A stretch of DNA of 12,652 nt, from NCBI GenBank assembly GCA_021783685.1, contig JAJXTQ010000022.1, forward strand, positions 1-12,652, given 5' to 3'. The notes beneath the pieces are model-generated. The model did not search any database and was not told where the DNA came from. It saw nothing but the letters and a program-made list of their open reading frames with translations. The first letter of the stretch is position 1, and each line of letters opens with the position of its first letter. This document shows, in pieces, positions 1-6,449 of this stretch. The DNA is from Pseudomonadota bacterium (GTDB lineage: Bacteria; Pseudomonadota; Gammaproteobacteria; UBA5335). The position numbers were made by a program, and so were the translations under genes.

Positions 1-28
1 CTGCCACGATGACTACCGCAAGGACTGA
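1..28 (+). CDS. C-terminal end of a probable class II c-type cytochrome (cytochrome c'/c556 type), partial
   Basis: Only the last eight codons lie in the window. Reading from base 2 they give CHDDYRKD and then TGA at 26-28. A Cys-His pair followed by a short basic/acidic tail at the very end of the protein is how class II cytochromes (c', c556) finish: their CxxCH haem site is a few residues from the C terminus. The first Cys of the motif would lie outside the window, so haem attachment cannot be confirmed. The gene converges on the cytochrome b561-type gene with a gap of five bases; cytochrome c' and b561-type genes are often neighbours in proteobacteria. The call rests on eight residues and is tentative. 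Confidence 0.5.
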
Positions 29-33
29 CCAGA

Positions 34-714
34 TCATAAGCCATTGGCGATAAAGACCACGAATCCCACGCTCAGCGCCAACAGCACGACCGCCCGCCCC
101 AGGGAAACCTCGCCCGGGGCGGGCGCGTTCTGGCCTTCCCAGTCTTTCCGGCCAGTCAGCATGGCCTTGACCAGACGCTCGCCGAAGCGCCACCGATAGT
201 AGGCGATCGCCGCCACGTGAACGGCCGCGGCAGCGATCAAAAGGTTGACATTCGCGGTGTGAACGACTGTCGCAAGCCGACTGAACCGGGCAGCGACAGC
301 GTGGGCCAGCGGCCCCTCGATCAGGATGTCATCGGTGGCAAACAGCCCGGTCGTCACCTGTGTGAACACCAGCGCAAGCAGCAGCACGACCATGTAGCCA
401 CCGAGCGGGTTATGGCCCAGGTAAGCCTCATGCCGACCTCGGACGAGGTCCGCCGCGTAGCGGCATGCCGATCGGGGTGACGCCAGAAAATGCACGAACC
501 GGGCGTGGAACGAGCCGACGAAGCCCCACATCAGCCGAAACAGGATGAGCGCGAGGATGCCATAGCCCGCATAGAGGTGATAGCGCATCCAATCCAAACC
601 GCCCTGCGCAGTCGACCAGGCGATGGCGAGCAAGAGCACGAGCGCCCAGTGAAACAGGCGGACGGGAAAATCCCAAACGACGACGTTGCGGCGGCGGTCT
701 GCCGGGGTGTCCAT
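34..714 (-). CDS. Cytochrome b561 / Ni-Fe hydrogenase b-type cytochrome family membrane protein
   Basis: This 226-residue integral membrane protein should bind b-type haem and pass electrons between the quinone pool and a periplasmic partner. Membrane segments are visible at about residues 19-35, 48-68, 107-125 and 152-173, with a fifth at about 206-224. Candidate haem-ligand histidines are H22 (in FHWALVLLLA), H46, H152 and H166. The GHNPLGG stretch at 100-106 and the DDI...EGPLA loop at 129-137 are typical of the soluble-partner b561-like family. The start chosen is ATG at 714, which has an AGGGA about 10 bases upstream and gives a normal N terminus; an upstream in-frame ATG at 801 would add a basic 29-residue extension unlike the family. 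It faces the probable cytochrome c end at base 28, its likely redox partner by context. Exact substrate unknown. Confidence 0.88.
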   Translation of the reverse strand: MDTPADRRRNVVVWDFPVRLFHWALVLLLAIAWSTAQGGLDWMRYHLYAGYGILALILFRLMWGFVGSFHARFVHFLASPRSACRYAADLVRGRHEAYLGHNPLGGYMVVLLLALVFTQVTTGLFATDDILIEGPLAHAVAARFSRLATVVHTANVNLLIAAAAVHVAAIAYYRWRFGERLVKAMLTGRKDWEGQNAPAPGEVSLGRAVVLLALSVGFVVFIANGL

Positions 715-911
715 GGTGGTGTGATCCCTGGGTGGTTCAGCCCGTGTCCGGCGGGAGCATTCCACGGCCGATCCGGCCGCGACCTGCGTCAGATCAAGCA
801 TATCGGAGCTCCGGTTTGCCGATGCCGGGGCAGAGCGGTAAGCTTGCGCACGCCGCCCATTTTCATGGCGAGGCCGGGGCGTCGTCCAGTAAGGATTTCC
901 AAGGAGACACG

Positions 912-1298
912 ATGAACAAGCTAAGAACGGGCATGATGCTGGTCCTCATCTGCAGCGTGCCCGGCTGGGTATCCGCACAGGAAGTGGAGGAACCGATGGC
1001 GGTCGAAGCCGGGGCCAGTTTGCCCGACCGGGACCAGATCTATGGTTTCGACCTGATGACCAAAGACGAACGCAAGCAGTATCGCGAACAGTACGAGGCG
1101 ATCAAGTCCGATACCGAACGCAAGACCTTTCTCGAAGGCCACCGCAAGCGGATGGTTGAACGCGCGCGGGCCTTGGGCTTCGGCACGCCCGAAGAGGGTC
1201 AGGCCATGGCCCGCGAAGGCACGCTCGTCAAAGGGGGCCACGCCGGCGAGAAGGCCCAGAAGACCGGGCACGGCATCCACGACTACCTGCACTATTGA
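912..1298 (+). CDS. Small secreted (periplasmic) protein of unknown function
   Basis: The product has 128 residues. A signal peptide is clear at residues 1-22 (basic MNKLR, hydrophobic core, cut after VSA before QE). The mature part has an acidic N-terminal stretch, then an amphipathic, highly charged helical region at about 43-90 containing YGFDLMTKDERKQYREQY and ERARALG, and a His-rich tail ending HGIHDYLHY. The pattern YGxxLMTxxERxxYRxxY...ERxxFxxxHxxxMxxRA resembles small uncharacterised periplasmic proteins I recall from sulfur-oxidising and related proteobacteria; the role is not known to me. The start is well supported by AAGGAG at 901-906, five bases before the ATG; the same frame stays open further upstream to 732 but that extension lacks a signal peptide. 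It is divergent from the cytochrome b561-type gene across about 200 bases, so a link to that redox module is possible but unproven. Confidence 0.8.
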   Translation: MNKLRTGMMLVLICSVPGWVSAQEVEEPMAVEAGASLPDRDQIYGFDLMTKDERKQYREQYEAIKSDTERKTFLEGHRKRMVERARALGFGTPEEGQAMAREGTLVKGGHAGEKAQKTGHGIHDYLHY

Positions 1299-1319
1299 TC
1301 CCCTGCGGATCTGACCGGA

Positions 1320-1339
1320 AGGCGGCCCCGGGGCCGCCT
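1320..1339 (+). terminator. Perfect 20-base GC palindrome after the small secreted protein gene
   Basis: AGGCGGCCCC is followed directly by its exact reverse complement, 21 bases after the stop at 1298. It would form a very stable hairpin ending the 912-1298 transcript. There is no U-tract after it (CATGCTTCTG follows), so it is either a weak intrinsic terminator or an RNA 3'-end stabiliser. Confidence 0.5.
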
Positions 1340-1350
1340 CATGCTTCTGA

Positions 1351-1379
1351 CCAAGCCGCCCCGGCACTTGGGGGCTTGG
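1351..1379 (+). repeat. Imperfect inverted repeat at the left flank of the IS remnant
   Basis: CCAAGCC at 1351-1357 pairs with GGCTTGG at 1373-1379, with extra C/G pairing inside the loop, and TGTTTC follows. It could be a second terminator hairpin for the gene ending at 1298 or part of a decayed IS end. I found no matching copy at the right side near 2700-2800, so a terminal-repeat reading is weak. Confidence 0.3.
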
Positions 1380-1394
1380 TGTTTCAATGGGGCC

Positions 1395-2798
1395 AAGCCA
1401 AAGCCATCGGGTCCGACCCTACACGCACTGGAGATGGTGAGGCTGGAAGCGTTGGTTCCCCGAGACGACCTGCTGCGCCGGATCGGCGTCCCGGCTTGAC
1501 ATCTTCCGTAAAGAGACGGCGCAACCGTACCGCGCGGACAACAGACACCGGCAGCGGATCCGGTGCGGCTGTTTGCGATCCTGTTCATCGGCCACCGGTT
1601 CGGCATCCGCTCCGAACGACAACTGGCGCGCGAAATACAGATCAAGCTCGCCTGCCGCCGGTTTTCCGGGACGCGACTCACCGGCAGGGCGGTGGACGCG
1701 TCCGCTTCCATCTTGGAACCGCCATCGACGCGATGCCGGCCCCGACACCGAGCCGTCCGTCTGCGCCCGCATCGTGGAACAGGCCCTCGGTCATGGCTTG
1801 ATCGGCGCGGGTGGTCTGCACCGACACCACGGACCGCGAGCCAGCGCCAACGAGAACCGCGTGCCGTGCGCCCGGTGGCGCAAATGCCGCCGGGCTCTCT
1901 GACCGAGCTGAGTGCCGCCCATGGCATGCCACTGCCGCCGCCGCGTGGGCTGGCCGGTGAACTGCCGGTAACGTCAGTCAAGGATCGCCCCCCCACCGGC
2001 ACGGCCGCAAGGCGATATCGCGCGCAAAGACGAGCCCACCGGCTTCTCCTGTCTCGACCACCGCGCCGTGGGCAGGCAACACGCACTCCTCACCGACAAT
2101 CCACGTCACGCCGATGCACTGCAGGGCTGCGTGCTCTATCTCGACCGGCTCGACCGCATGCGCAGCCGGTTAGGCGTCACCGCGGCAGCCGCCGGCCTCG
2201 GTGCCGGTTACTTCGCCTCCACCATCTGCCGTGTGCAGGAACAGCGCGACATCGGCGGGGGCTCGGCTGGCGGCGCCCCAACCCAGGTGAGGGGTGGCTC
2301 ACCAAGCGGAATATCAGTACGAGCGGGCAAGCGTCCGGCGCCGCCGCCCGACCCGCCGGACGCGGAACAAGCGCGCCCGCGATCGATCCGGCTCTCGCGA
2401 ATACGCTTCGTCTCTGGCCCGATGCCGGCCGCGCTGGCAGGCGCAGCGCCAACGGCCTCGATGAGGGAATCACCCGCCGCATGTCGCAGGACCACAGGGA
2501 ACGGGTGGACGCCCCGCCGGCAGGAGGAAACAGGGCAAACGGCGGTGCGCCGCAAGGAGACGGTGGGGCGGAGCTTTCGATGCCGGGGCGCTGCGCGGGC
2601 ATCGCTGCGCACGAACGCGGACTGGTCCAAGGGCGGCGTCTGCTGGCCGCCGCCCGCCGGCGCATGAAGAACATGGCCTGGTCGTTGCCCCTTTTACAGC
2701 GTGCTACCACCGCCCTGTCAGTCATCGGCGCCTGCTGGAGCTGGGTGACGGGTGAGGACCACATCCCGAATCACCACGGCATGGCCTTCATGGCTTGA
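1395..2798 (+). pseudogene. Decayed IS1182-family transposase (multiple frameshifts)
   Basis: Pieces of one IS1182-type DDE transposase occur in the right order but in alternating forward frames. They include MVRLEALVPRDDLLRRI (ATG 1434), then PYRADN in another frame (from about 1498), DPVRLFAILFIGHRFGIRSE and RQLAREIQ (about 1554-1640), IVEQALGHGLIG with ANENR (to about 1860), VAQMPPGSLTEL (about 1876), KDEPTGFSCLDHRAVGRQHA with YLDRLDRMRSRLG and GLGAGYF (about 2017-2215), GWRRPNPGEGWLTKR, SREYASSLARC, RKETVGRSF (about 2556), and LLAAARRRMKNMAW near 2640-2685. At least eight frame changes and several in-frame stops rule out a working enzyme. A 411-codon forward frame starting at GTG 1563 crosses most of the region but matches the family only in patches. 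In the intact family the segments lie in a single frame of about 450-500 codons, so nearly the whole gene is present. Neither IS ends nor a target duplication could be identified. Confidence 0.85.
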
Positions 2799-2806
2799 GT
2801 AAACCC

Positions 2807-2837
2807 AAAAAAACAAACCCCACCAAAAGGTGGGGTT
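2807..2837 (-). terminator. Strong intrinsic terminator for the porin gene
   Basis: Read on the minus strand, the 9-base stem AACCCCACC/GGTGGGGTT (2837-2829 with 2824-2816) encloses a TTTT loop and is followed by TTG and a run of seven T (2813-2807). It lies about 70 bases after the porin stop and marks the end of that transcript. Confidence 0.9.
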
Positions 2838-2849
2838 CGTCAGGGGAGC

Positions 2850-2873
2850 GGGACGGCCTCGGGGGCCGCCCTG
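2850..2873 (-). repeat. GC-rich hairpin between the porin stop and its terminator
   Basis: On the minus strand GGGCGGCC pairs with GGCCGTCCC (one bulged base) across a short C-rich loop. It may stabilise the 3' end of the porin mRNA. It resembles the hairpin at 1320-1339 (shared GGGGCCGCC-type core), so the two may belong to a common class of gene-end hairpins. Confidence 0.4.
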
Positions 2874-2909
2874 GTCCACTTCGCGGCCGCGTATGCCGGT
2901 CGTGAAAGA

Positions 2910-3968
2910 TCAGAAGTTGTAGATCAGACCCACGCCATAGCTGTCGGTCTTGGGGTCTTCGATGCCGCCCACGGTGCGATCCTTGTCTTCGTAGGTCACA
3001 TAGTAGGCTTGAGCGGTCACCGCCTTGCTCAACTTGTAATCGACGCCGGCCGCCAATTCGGTGCGCTCGATGTCGGTCTGGTCACCCGAGGTCTGACCGT
3101 ACTGAAGCTTGAACTTGAAGGCGTCGAACGTGTAGGCGATGGATCCCAGATAGCTGGTTTCCTCGGCATCGCTGCCTTTGGCGTTGGTGTCGCTGTTGTC
3201 CTGATCGATACCGCTGGCCTGCTGATACAGGGCGCCGATTTCCAGCGCTTCCAATACCTTGACGGCCGCCGTGGCACGGATGATGTCGATGCCGGCGGTC
3301 TTGCCGTCGAACTTGAGGCTGCCTTCCTGGCTTCCGGCATACGCCAGCGCGCCATAGAAGGGCCCCTGCTCGAACTCGGCGGAGGCGTAATAGGTGTCGG
3401 CGACGCCGTTGTCCTTGTCCTCGGCATCTTCCAGCGACTTGCGGCCTTCACCCGGGGCAACGGCAGCAGTGATCGTCACCAGATTGCCCAGCTTGGGCGT
3501 GTTGTACTGGATCATGTTGTTGGATCGGGTTTCACCCACCATCAGGTTGGTGATGTCTCCGATCGACTCGTCGTTGAACTGATCCGCCTTGGCGCCTGTT
3601 TCCTTGACCGGGGTGTCGAACTTGCCGACCTTGGCCGTTCCGAATTCACCCTTGAGGCCCACGAAGATGTTGCGCTCGGAGAACTCGTCGCTCTCGCTGC
3701 CGTCGGGGTTGGTGCCGTACTCGAGTTGATAGATCACCGACATGTCGGCCAGGCCGATGTCCGTGCTCCCCTTGAAACCCAGACGCGAAGAATTGTTCTG
3801 ATCCTGCAGCCGCCAGGTGGTGCTGGTCTCCTTGGAATCCAGACCGATCTCGTCCTTCTGACCGTCGAGACCGACGTTGAACCGCCCATAGACCTTTGCA
3901 TCGGCGAGCGCCGCACCCGGCAACGCAACCAGACTTCCCACTGCCACCACAACCCAATTCTTGTTCAC
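2910..3968 (-). CDS. Outer-membrane general porin (Gram-negative trimeric porin family), probably phosphate-regulated
   Basis: The product has 352 residues. A signal peptide is seen at 1-22 (NKNWVVVAVGSLVALPGAALA, cut before DAKVYGRFNVG). The mature protein starts with the KVYGRFNVGL strand typical of Porin_4/OmpC-like porins and ends in YGVGLIYNF, with the terminal Phe that the BAM complex recognises. Many alternating polar/hydrophobic strands and Asp/Glu/Asn-rich loops fit a 16-strand beta barrel of normal family length. The start is GTG 3968, not the in-frame ATG at 4019: GGGAG lies six bases before the GTG, while the ATG has no ribosome site and would put 17 charged residues before the signal peptide. 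The promoter carries tandem Pho boxes (4106-4161), so expression under phosphate limitation is inferred. The protein is acidic overall rather than Arg/Lys-rich like OprP, so I do not claim phosphate selectivity. Its local G+C is visibly lower than that of its neighbours. Confidence 0.9.
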   Translation of the reverse strand: MNKNWVVVAVGSLVALPGAALADAKVYGRFNVGLDGQKDEIGLDSKETSTTWRLQDQNNSSRLGFKGSTDIGLADMSVIYQLEYGTNPDGSESDEFSERNIFVGLKGEFGTAKVGKFDTPVKETGAKADQFNDESIGDITNLMVGETRSNNMIQYNTPKLGNLVTITAAVAPGEGRKSLEDAEDKDNGVADTYYASAEFEQGPFYGALAYAGSQEGSLKFDGKTAGIDIIRATAAVKVLEALEIGALYQQASGIDQDNSDTNAKGSDAEETSYLGSIAYTFDAFKFKLQYGQTSGDQTDIERTELAAGVDYKLSKAVTAQAYYVTYEDKDRTVGGIEDPKTDSYGVGLIYNF

Positions 3969-4105
3969 TGACCTCTCCCTTTTCGGCACCCTGAGTGATG
4001 AATGTTCCCGCAACGACATCCCGAGGATCGCGCACTGCGGAAAGGTTTGCGCGTCCGATAAAGATCAACTCACTTGTGACGGCGCATTGGATCAAAATCT
4101 GACGC

Positions 4106-4161
4106 AGTATGGAAATAACGAGTGACAATAACCTTACACAGAAATGTCACTTTCATGACGC
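4106..4161 (-). promoter_or_regulatory. PhoB-dependent promoter of the porin: two tandem Pho boxes and a -10
   Basis: On the minus strand four PhoB half-site cores follow one another at exactly 11-base intervals: CGTCAT from 4160, TGACAT from 4149, TGTAAG from 4138 and TGTCAC from 4127 (E. coli core TGTCA). The upstream pair, GCGTCATGAAAGTGACAT, matches 13 of 18 positions of the Pho box consensus and the downstream pair about 12 of 18. Ten bases after the last half-site comes CATACT (4111-4106), a -10-like hexamer. The Pho box takes the place of a -35. The predicted start is near 4099, giving a leader of about 130 bases. Confidence 0.72.
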
Positions 4162-4178
4162 CCGATGGCACGCACACG

Positions 4179-4196
4179 GCACGCCGTACGGCATGC
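4179..4196 (-). terminator. Possible weak hairpin after the lipoprotein gene
   Basis: GCACGCCGTACGGCATGC is an 18-base near-palindrome (one non-Watson-Crick pair) 17 bases after the lipoprotein stop. No T-tract follows on the minus strand. It could partly end the lipoprotein transcript or let it read through into the porin gene. Confidence 0.3.
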
Positions 4197-4212
4197 ATCG
4201 TGCGCGGTCCGA

Positions 4213-4962
4213 TCAATTCTGCTGCGTCGCGACCCAGCGCAAGAAAGCGCGTCGTTCCTCACTGCTGGCCTGCTTCCACCAGGCCTGCATGAGGGTCAGC
4301 CAATCGCCCTCGGTTGCGGCCGCAGGTGCGACCGGCGCCGGGGGAACGACCACCGGTGAGCGTTTCCCGGATGCCGTACCCGCAGGAATCGCGGGCGATG
4401 CCTCGAGCGGCGCAACGACCTGGGTCGAGGCCGAGGATCCGTCGTCCGGCAGCAGTTCACTCGCGCCCGCGATCTGGCCCATCACGCCCGTGGGAAAACG
4501 CACGCCGCTGGCCTGCGACGGCACCCGCGTTCCGCTCGCCTCATCGATCAGCACGCCGCTGAACGCCGCCGCCAACCGCTGCGCCTCCCGGTATTCGGCC
4601 GGATGTGCGTAATCGATGCGGTAGCGGCCGCCGGCGCGGGCGTCCAGCACGAACAGCGCCGGATCCGAGCGCAACACGTCGTGTTGGTCGCCCTGGTTCC
4701 AGATCTCGCGGTAGTAGGCCAGCACCTCATACCGTCCCGGCGCCAGTTCCATCACCTTGTCGCCACGCGTCCACATGCCGCTGGCGCCTTTCACCTCGAC
4801 ACCGTTGATGCGTGCAACCTCGATGGCCTCGGGCATGGTGAGCCGCGCCGCCTGCGTCGACGGGTTGCTGGCGCCGTCGTACAGCTTCAGCTGCGGGCTC
4901 GAGCAGCCCGCGAGCAGGGTGACGAGTGCGACGATCATGGCTGTGATGAGGCGATGAGACAC
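4213..4962 (-). CDS. Outer-membrane lipoprotein with a DUF2057 (YccT-like) domain
   Basis: The product has 249 residues. A lipoprotein signal peptide ends in the lipobox LLAGC with Cys20; Ser at +2 and +3 favours the outer membrane. Residues about 25-140 (LKLYDGA, TMPEAIEVARINGVEV, LAPGRYEVLAYYREIW, LFVLDARAGGRYRI) look like the DUF2057/YccT family of small beta-sandwich envelope proteins: a hydrophobic strand, an NGxEV turn, then a 'PGRYEV' strand. A Pro/Ala/Ser-rich linker follows at about 175-217, and the tail GDWLTLMQAWWKQASSEERR resembles C-terminal tails on related proteins. The start is GTG 4962, seven bases after GGAGG; an ATG just upstream (at 4969) is in another frame. The frame remains open far upstream into phoR but that part is a shadow. 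A Pho-box-like repeat lies upstream (5097-5114), so PhoB control is inferred. E. coli YccT has been linked to curli; no function is asserted here. Confidence 0.78.
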   Translation of the reverse strand: MSHRLITAMIVALVTLLAGCSSPQLKLYDGASNPSTQAARLTMPEAIEVARINGVEVKGASGMWTRGDKVMELAPGRYEVLAYYREIWNQGDQHDVLRSDPALFVLDARAGGRYRIDYAHPAEYREAQRLAAAFSGVLIDEASGTRVPSQASGVRFPTGVMGQIAGASELLPDDGSSASTQVVAPLEASPAIPAGTASGKRSPVVVPPAPVAPAAATEGDWLTLMQAWWKQASSEERRAFLRWVATQQN

Positions 4963-5027
4963 TGAACATCCTCCGCTGAAACACAAAAACCCGGGGGGCG
5001 TCGACCACTGACGAACGTGCGACTGAT

Positions 5028-5066
5028 GCGCTTTCGCGCTGGCGCGCGCCGGCCGGCCGGCCGGCC
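5028..5066 (-). repeat. Structured GC leader of the lipoprotein gene: CCGG tandem repeat and GAAA tetraloop hairpin
   Basis: Bases 5048-5065 are a perfect palindrome made of tandem GGCC/CCGG units. Next to it on the minus strand is GCGCGAAAGCGC (5039-5028), a 4-bp stem with a GAAA tetraloop. Both lie between the predicted lipoprotein promoter and its GTG. They may fold the 5' leader, act as a late phoR terminator, or be a simple-sequence expansion. Confidence 0.45.
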
Positions 5067-5080
5067 GCCACGGCGACGCC

Positions 5081-5114
5081 AGCATGCGCCGGAATGATGA
5101 CGTTTTTGTGACGT
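5081..5114 (-). promoter_or_regulatory. Probable Pho box and -10 upstream of the lipoprotein gene
   Basis: On the minus strand ACGTCACAAAAACGTCAT (5114-5097) holds two CGTCA cores exactly 11 bases apart and matches 13 of 18 Pho box positions, including the A-rich spacer. Ten bases later comes CATGCT (5086-5081), a poor -10 (3 of 6) in the expected place and similar to the porin's CATACT. The box starts 16 bases after the phoR stop. Weaker than the other two sites because both cores have C in place of the first T. Confidence 0.5.
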
Positions 5115-5129
5115 ATCCGCATCCGTCGA

Positions 5130-6446
5130 TCAGGACGATGAACAGCCGGCCCGGATCTGGTCCGGCAAGAGGCGATGCGCAGGAAAGCGGCACTCGAAGC
5201 GGCTGCCGACGCCCGGCTCGCTGTGGATGACGAGCTGTGCATCGTGGCGCTGCAGCGCATGTTTCACGATCGCCAGACCCAAACCGGTTCCGCCCTGATC
5301 GCGGCCCCGCCCGCCGTCCACCCGATAGAAGCGTTCGGTCAGCCGGGGCAGGTGTTCCGCTGCAATACCGATCCCGGTGTCGGCAACCTCGACTTGCAGT
5401 CCCTCGGCGGTGCGCCGGGCCGCAAGGGTCACCGTACCACCTGAAGGCGTGTACTTGACGGCGTTCGACAGCAGGTTGCCGAAGACGCTCCGCAGTTCCC
5501 CCTCGACCCCCCTGACCCACAATCCGCCGGGCACCTGTGATCGTATGGCGAGCTTGCCGGCCGCCGCCCGCTCGGCCTCGGCGCAACAGCGCGCCAGCAG
5601 CTGGCTCACGTCCACCCGCTCGGCCCTGACCGTCCCCGGCGCTTCATCGAGGCGCGACAGCAACAGCAGATCGGCCAGCAGCTGTTCCATGCGCGCCGCC
5701 TGCTCCCGCATCGCGGTGAGCGGCATCAGCCAGCCGGATCGGTCGTCCTGCGCCTCCTCCAGCAGCATTTCCACATATCCGGAGAGAACCGTGAGCGGCG
5801 TGCGCAGTTCGTGGGACGCGTTGGCCACGAAATCCTTGCGCACCCGATCCAGATGGCGTTCCCGGCTGACGTCGCGGGCCAGCAGCAACCGCTGGTCGGC
5901 ACCGTACGGGACGATCTGCAGCGACAACAACACATCCGGCGCATGCGGGGAGGGAATCTCGATGCCCGCGTCGTAAACCCCGCCTTCGAGGTAGCGCACA
6001 AAGGCCGGCGTGCGAATCAGGTTGGCCACCCACTGGCCGTTGTCCTGGGGGGCACGCAAGCCCAGCAGGCGTTGCGCCGCCTGGTTGAACCAGACGATGC
6101 GCGACTCCGGCGAGAGCACCACGGTCCCGTCGGGCAGCGCGGCCGTGGAACGGAGGAACTGCTTGAGGATGGCGGACAGCCGGCGCTTGCGTTTCTGGCT
6201 GCGGCGTTTGATGCGCAGCACGTCGCCGGTCATCTCGGCCCACAGATCCATGCGCTCGTCGGCAAGCCGTCGCCCGCGTCCGCCGAGCCACAGCTCGAAG
6301 CGGCGCAGTTGCCACAGATGCCAGCCCAGTCGGCCCGCCAGAGCAACGCACAGCGCCCACGCCGGCTGTCCGACCCAGCCCCCGACGCCCGCGGCCAACG
6401 CCAGCAGCAGGCCCAAGGACCGAAACTCGCGACTCCAGGGCGACAT
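5130..6446 (-). CDS. phoR: Phosphate regulon sensor histidine kinase PhoR
   Basis: This 438-residue inner-membrane kinase phosphorylates PhoB at low phosphate and removes the phosphate when it is plentiful, in E. coli through PstSCAB and PhoU (neither gene is in this window). Two closely spaced membrane segments at about residues 9-46 with almost no periplasmic loop are typical of PhoR. A basic linker (about 79-90) leads to a PAS domain (about 95-190), the DHp helix with the H-box NASHELRTPLTVLSG (phospho-His H212), and the ATPase domain with N-box NLLSNAVKYTP (324-334), G1 DTGIGI (356-361), F-box ERFYRVD (371-377) and G2 GTGLGLAIVKH (386-396). All key residues are present. The ATG at 6446 is three bases after the phoB stop, so the two are translationally close in one operon. 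The length matches the family. Confidence 0.96.
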   Translation of the reverse strand: MSPWSREFRSLGLLLALAAGVGGWVGQPAWALCVALAGRLGWHLWQLRRFELWLGGRGRRLADERMDLWAEMTGDVLRIKRRSQKRKRRLSAILKQFLRSTAALPDGTVVLSPESRIVWFNQAAQRLLGLRAPQDNGQWVANLIRTPAFVRYLEGGVYDAGIEIPSPHAPDVLLSLQIVPYGADQRLLLARDVSRERHLDRVRKDFVANASHELRTPLTVLSGYVEMLLEEAQDDRSGWLMPLTAMREQAARMEQLLADLLLLSRLDEAPGTVRAERVDVSQLLARCCAEAERAAAGKLAIRSQVPGGLWVRGVEGELRSVFGNLLSNAVKYTPSGGTVTLAARRTAEGLQVEVADTGIGIAAEHLPRLTERFYRVDGGRGRDQGGTGLGLAIVKHALQRHDAQLVIHSEPGVGSRFECRFPAHRLLPDQIRAGCSSS

Positions 6447-6449
6447 GCC

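Noticed and set aside
1320..2873. The two GC hairpins flanking the IS remnant as its terminal inverted repeats
   Set aside because: Each is an internally symmetric hairpin close to the stop of a neighbouring gene, and they do not form an extended matching pair with each other; gene-end hairpins explain them better.
2799..2909. A possible small gene between the IS remnant and the porin
   Set aside because: The stretch is occupied by the terminator and a GC hairpin, with no ribosome site and open frame.
3009..3971. 320-codon plus-strand frame opposite the porin
   Set aside because: Antisense shadow of a porin with a signal peptide, correct C-terminal Phe and its own terminator; no supporting motif.
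4963..5586. Upstream extension of the lipoprotein frame into phoR
   Set aside because: It runs through phoR in another frame and would remove the lipoprotein signal peptide from the N terminus.
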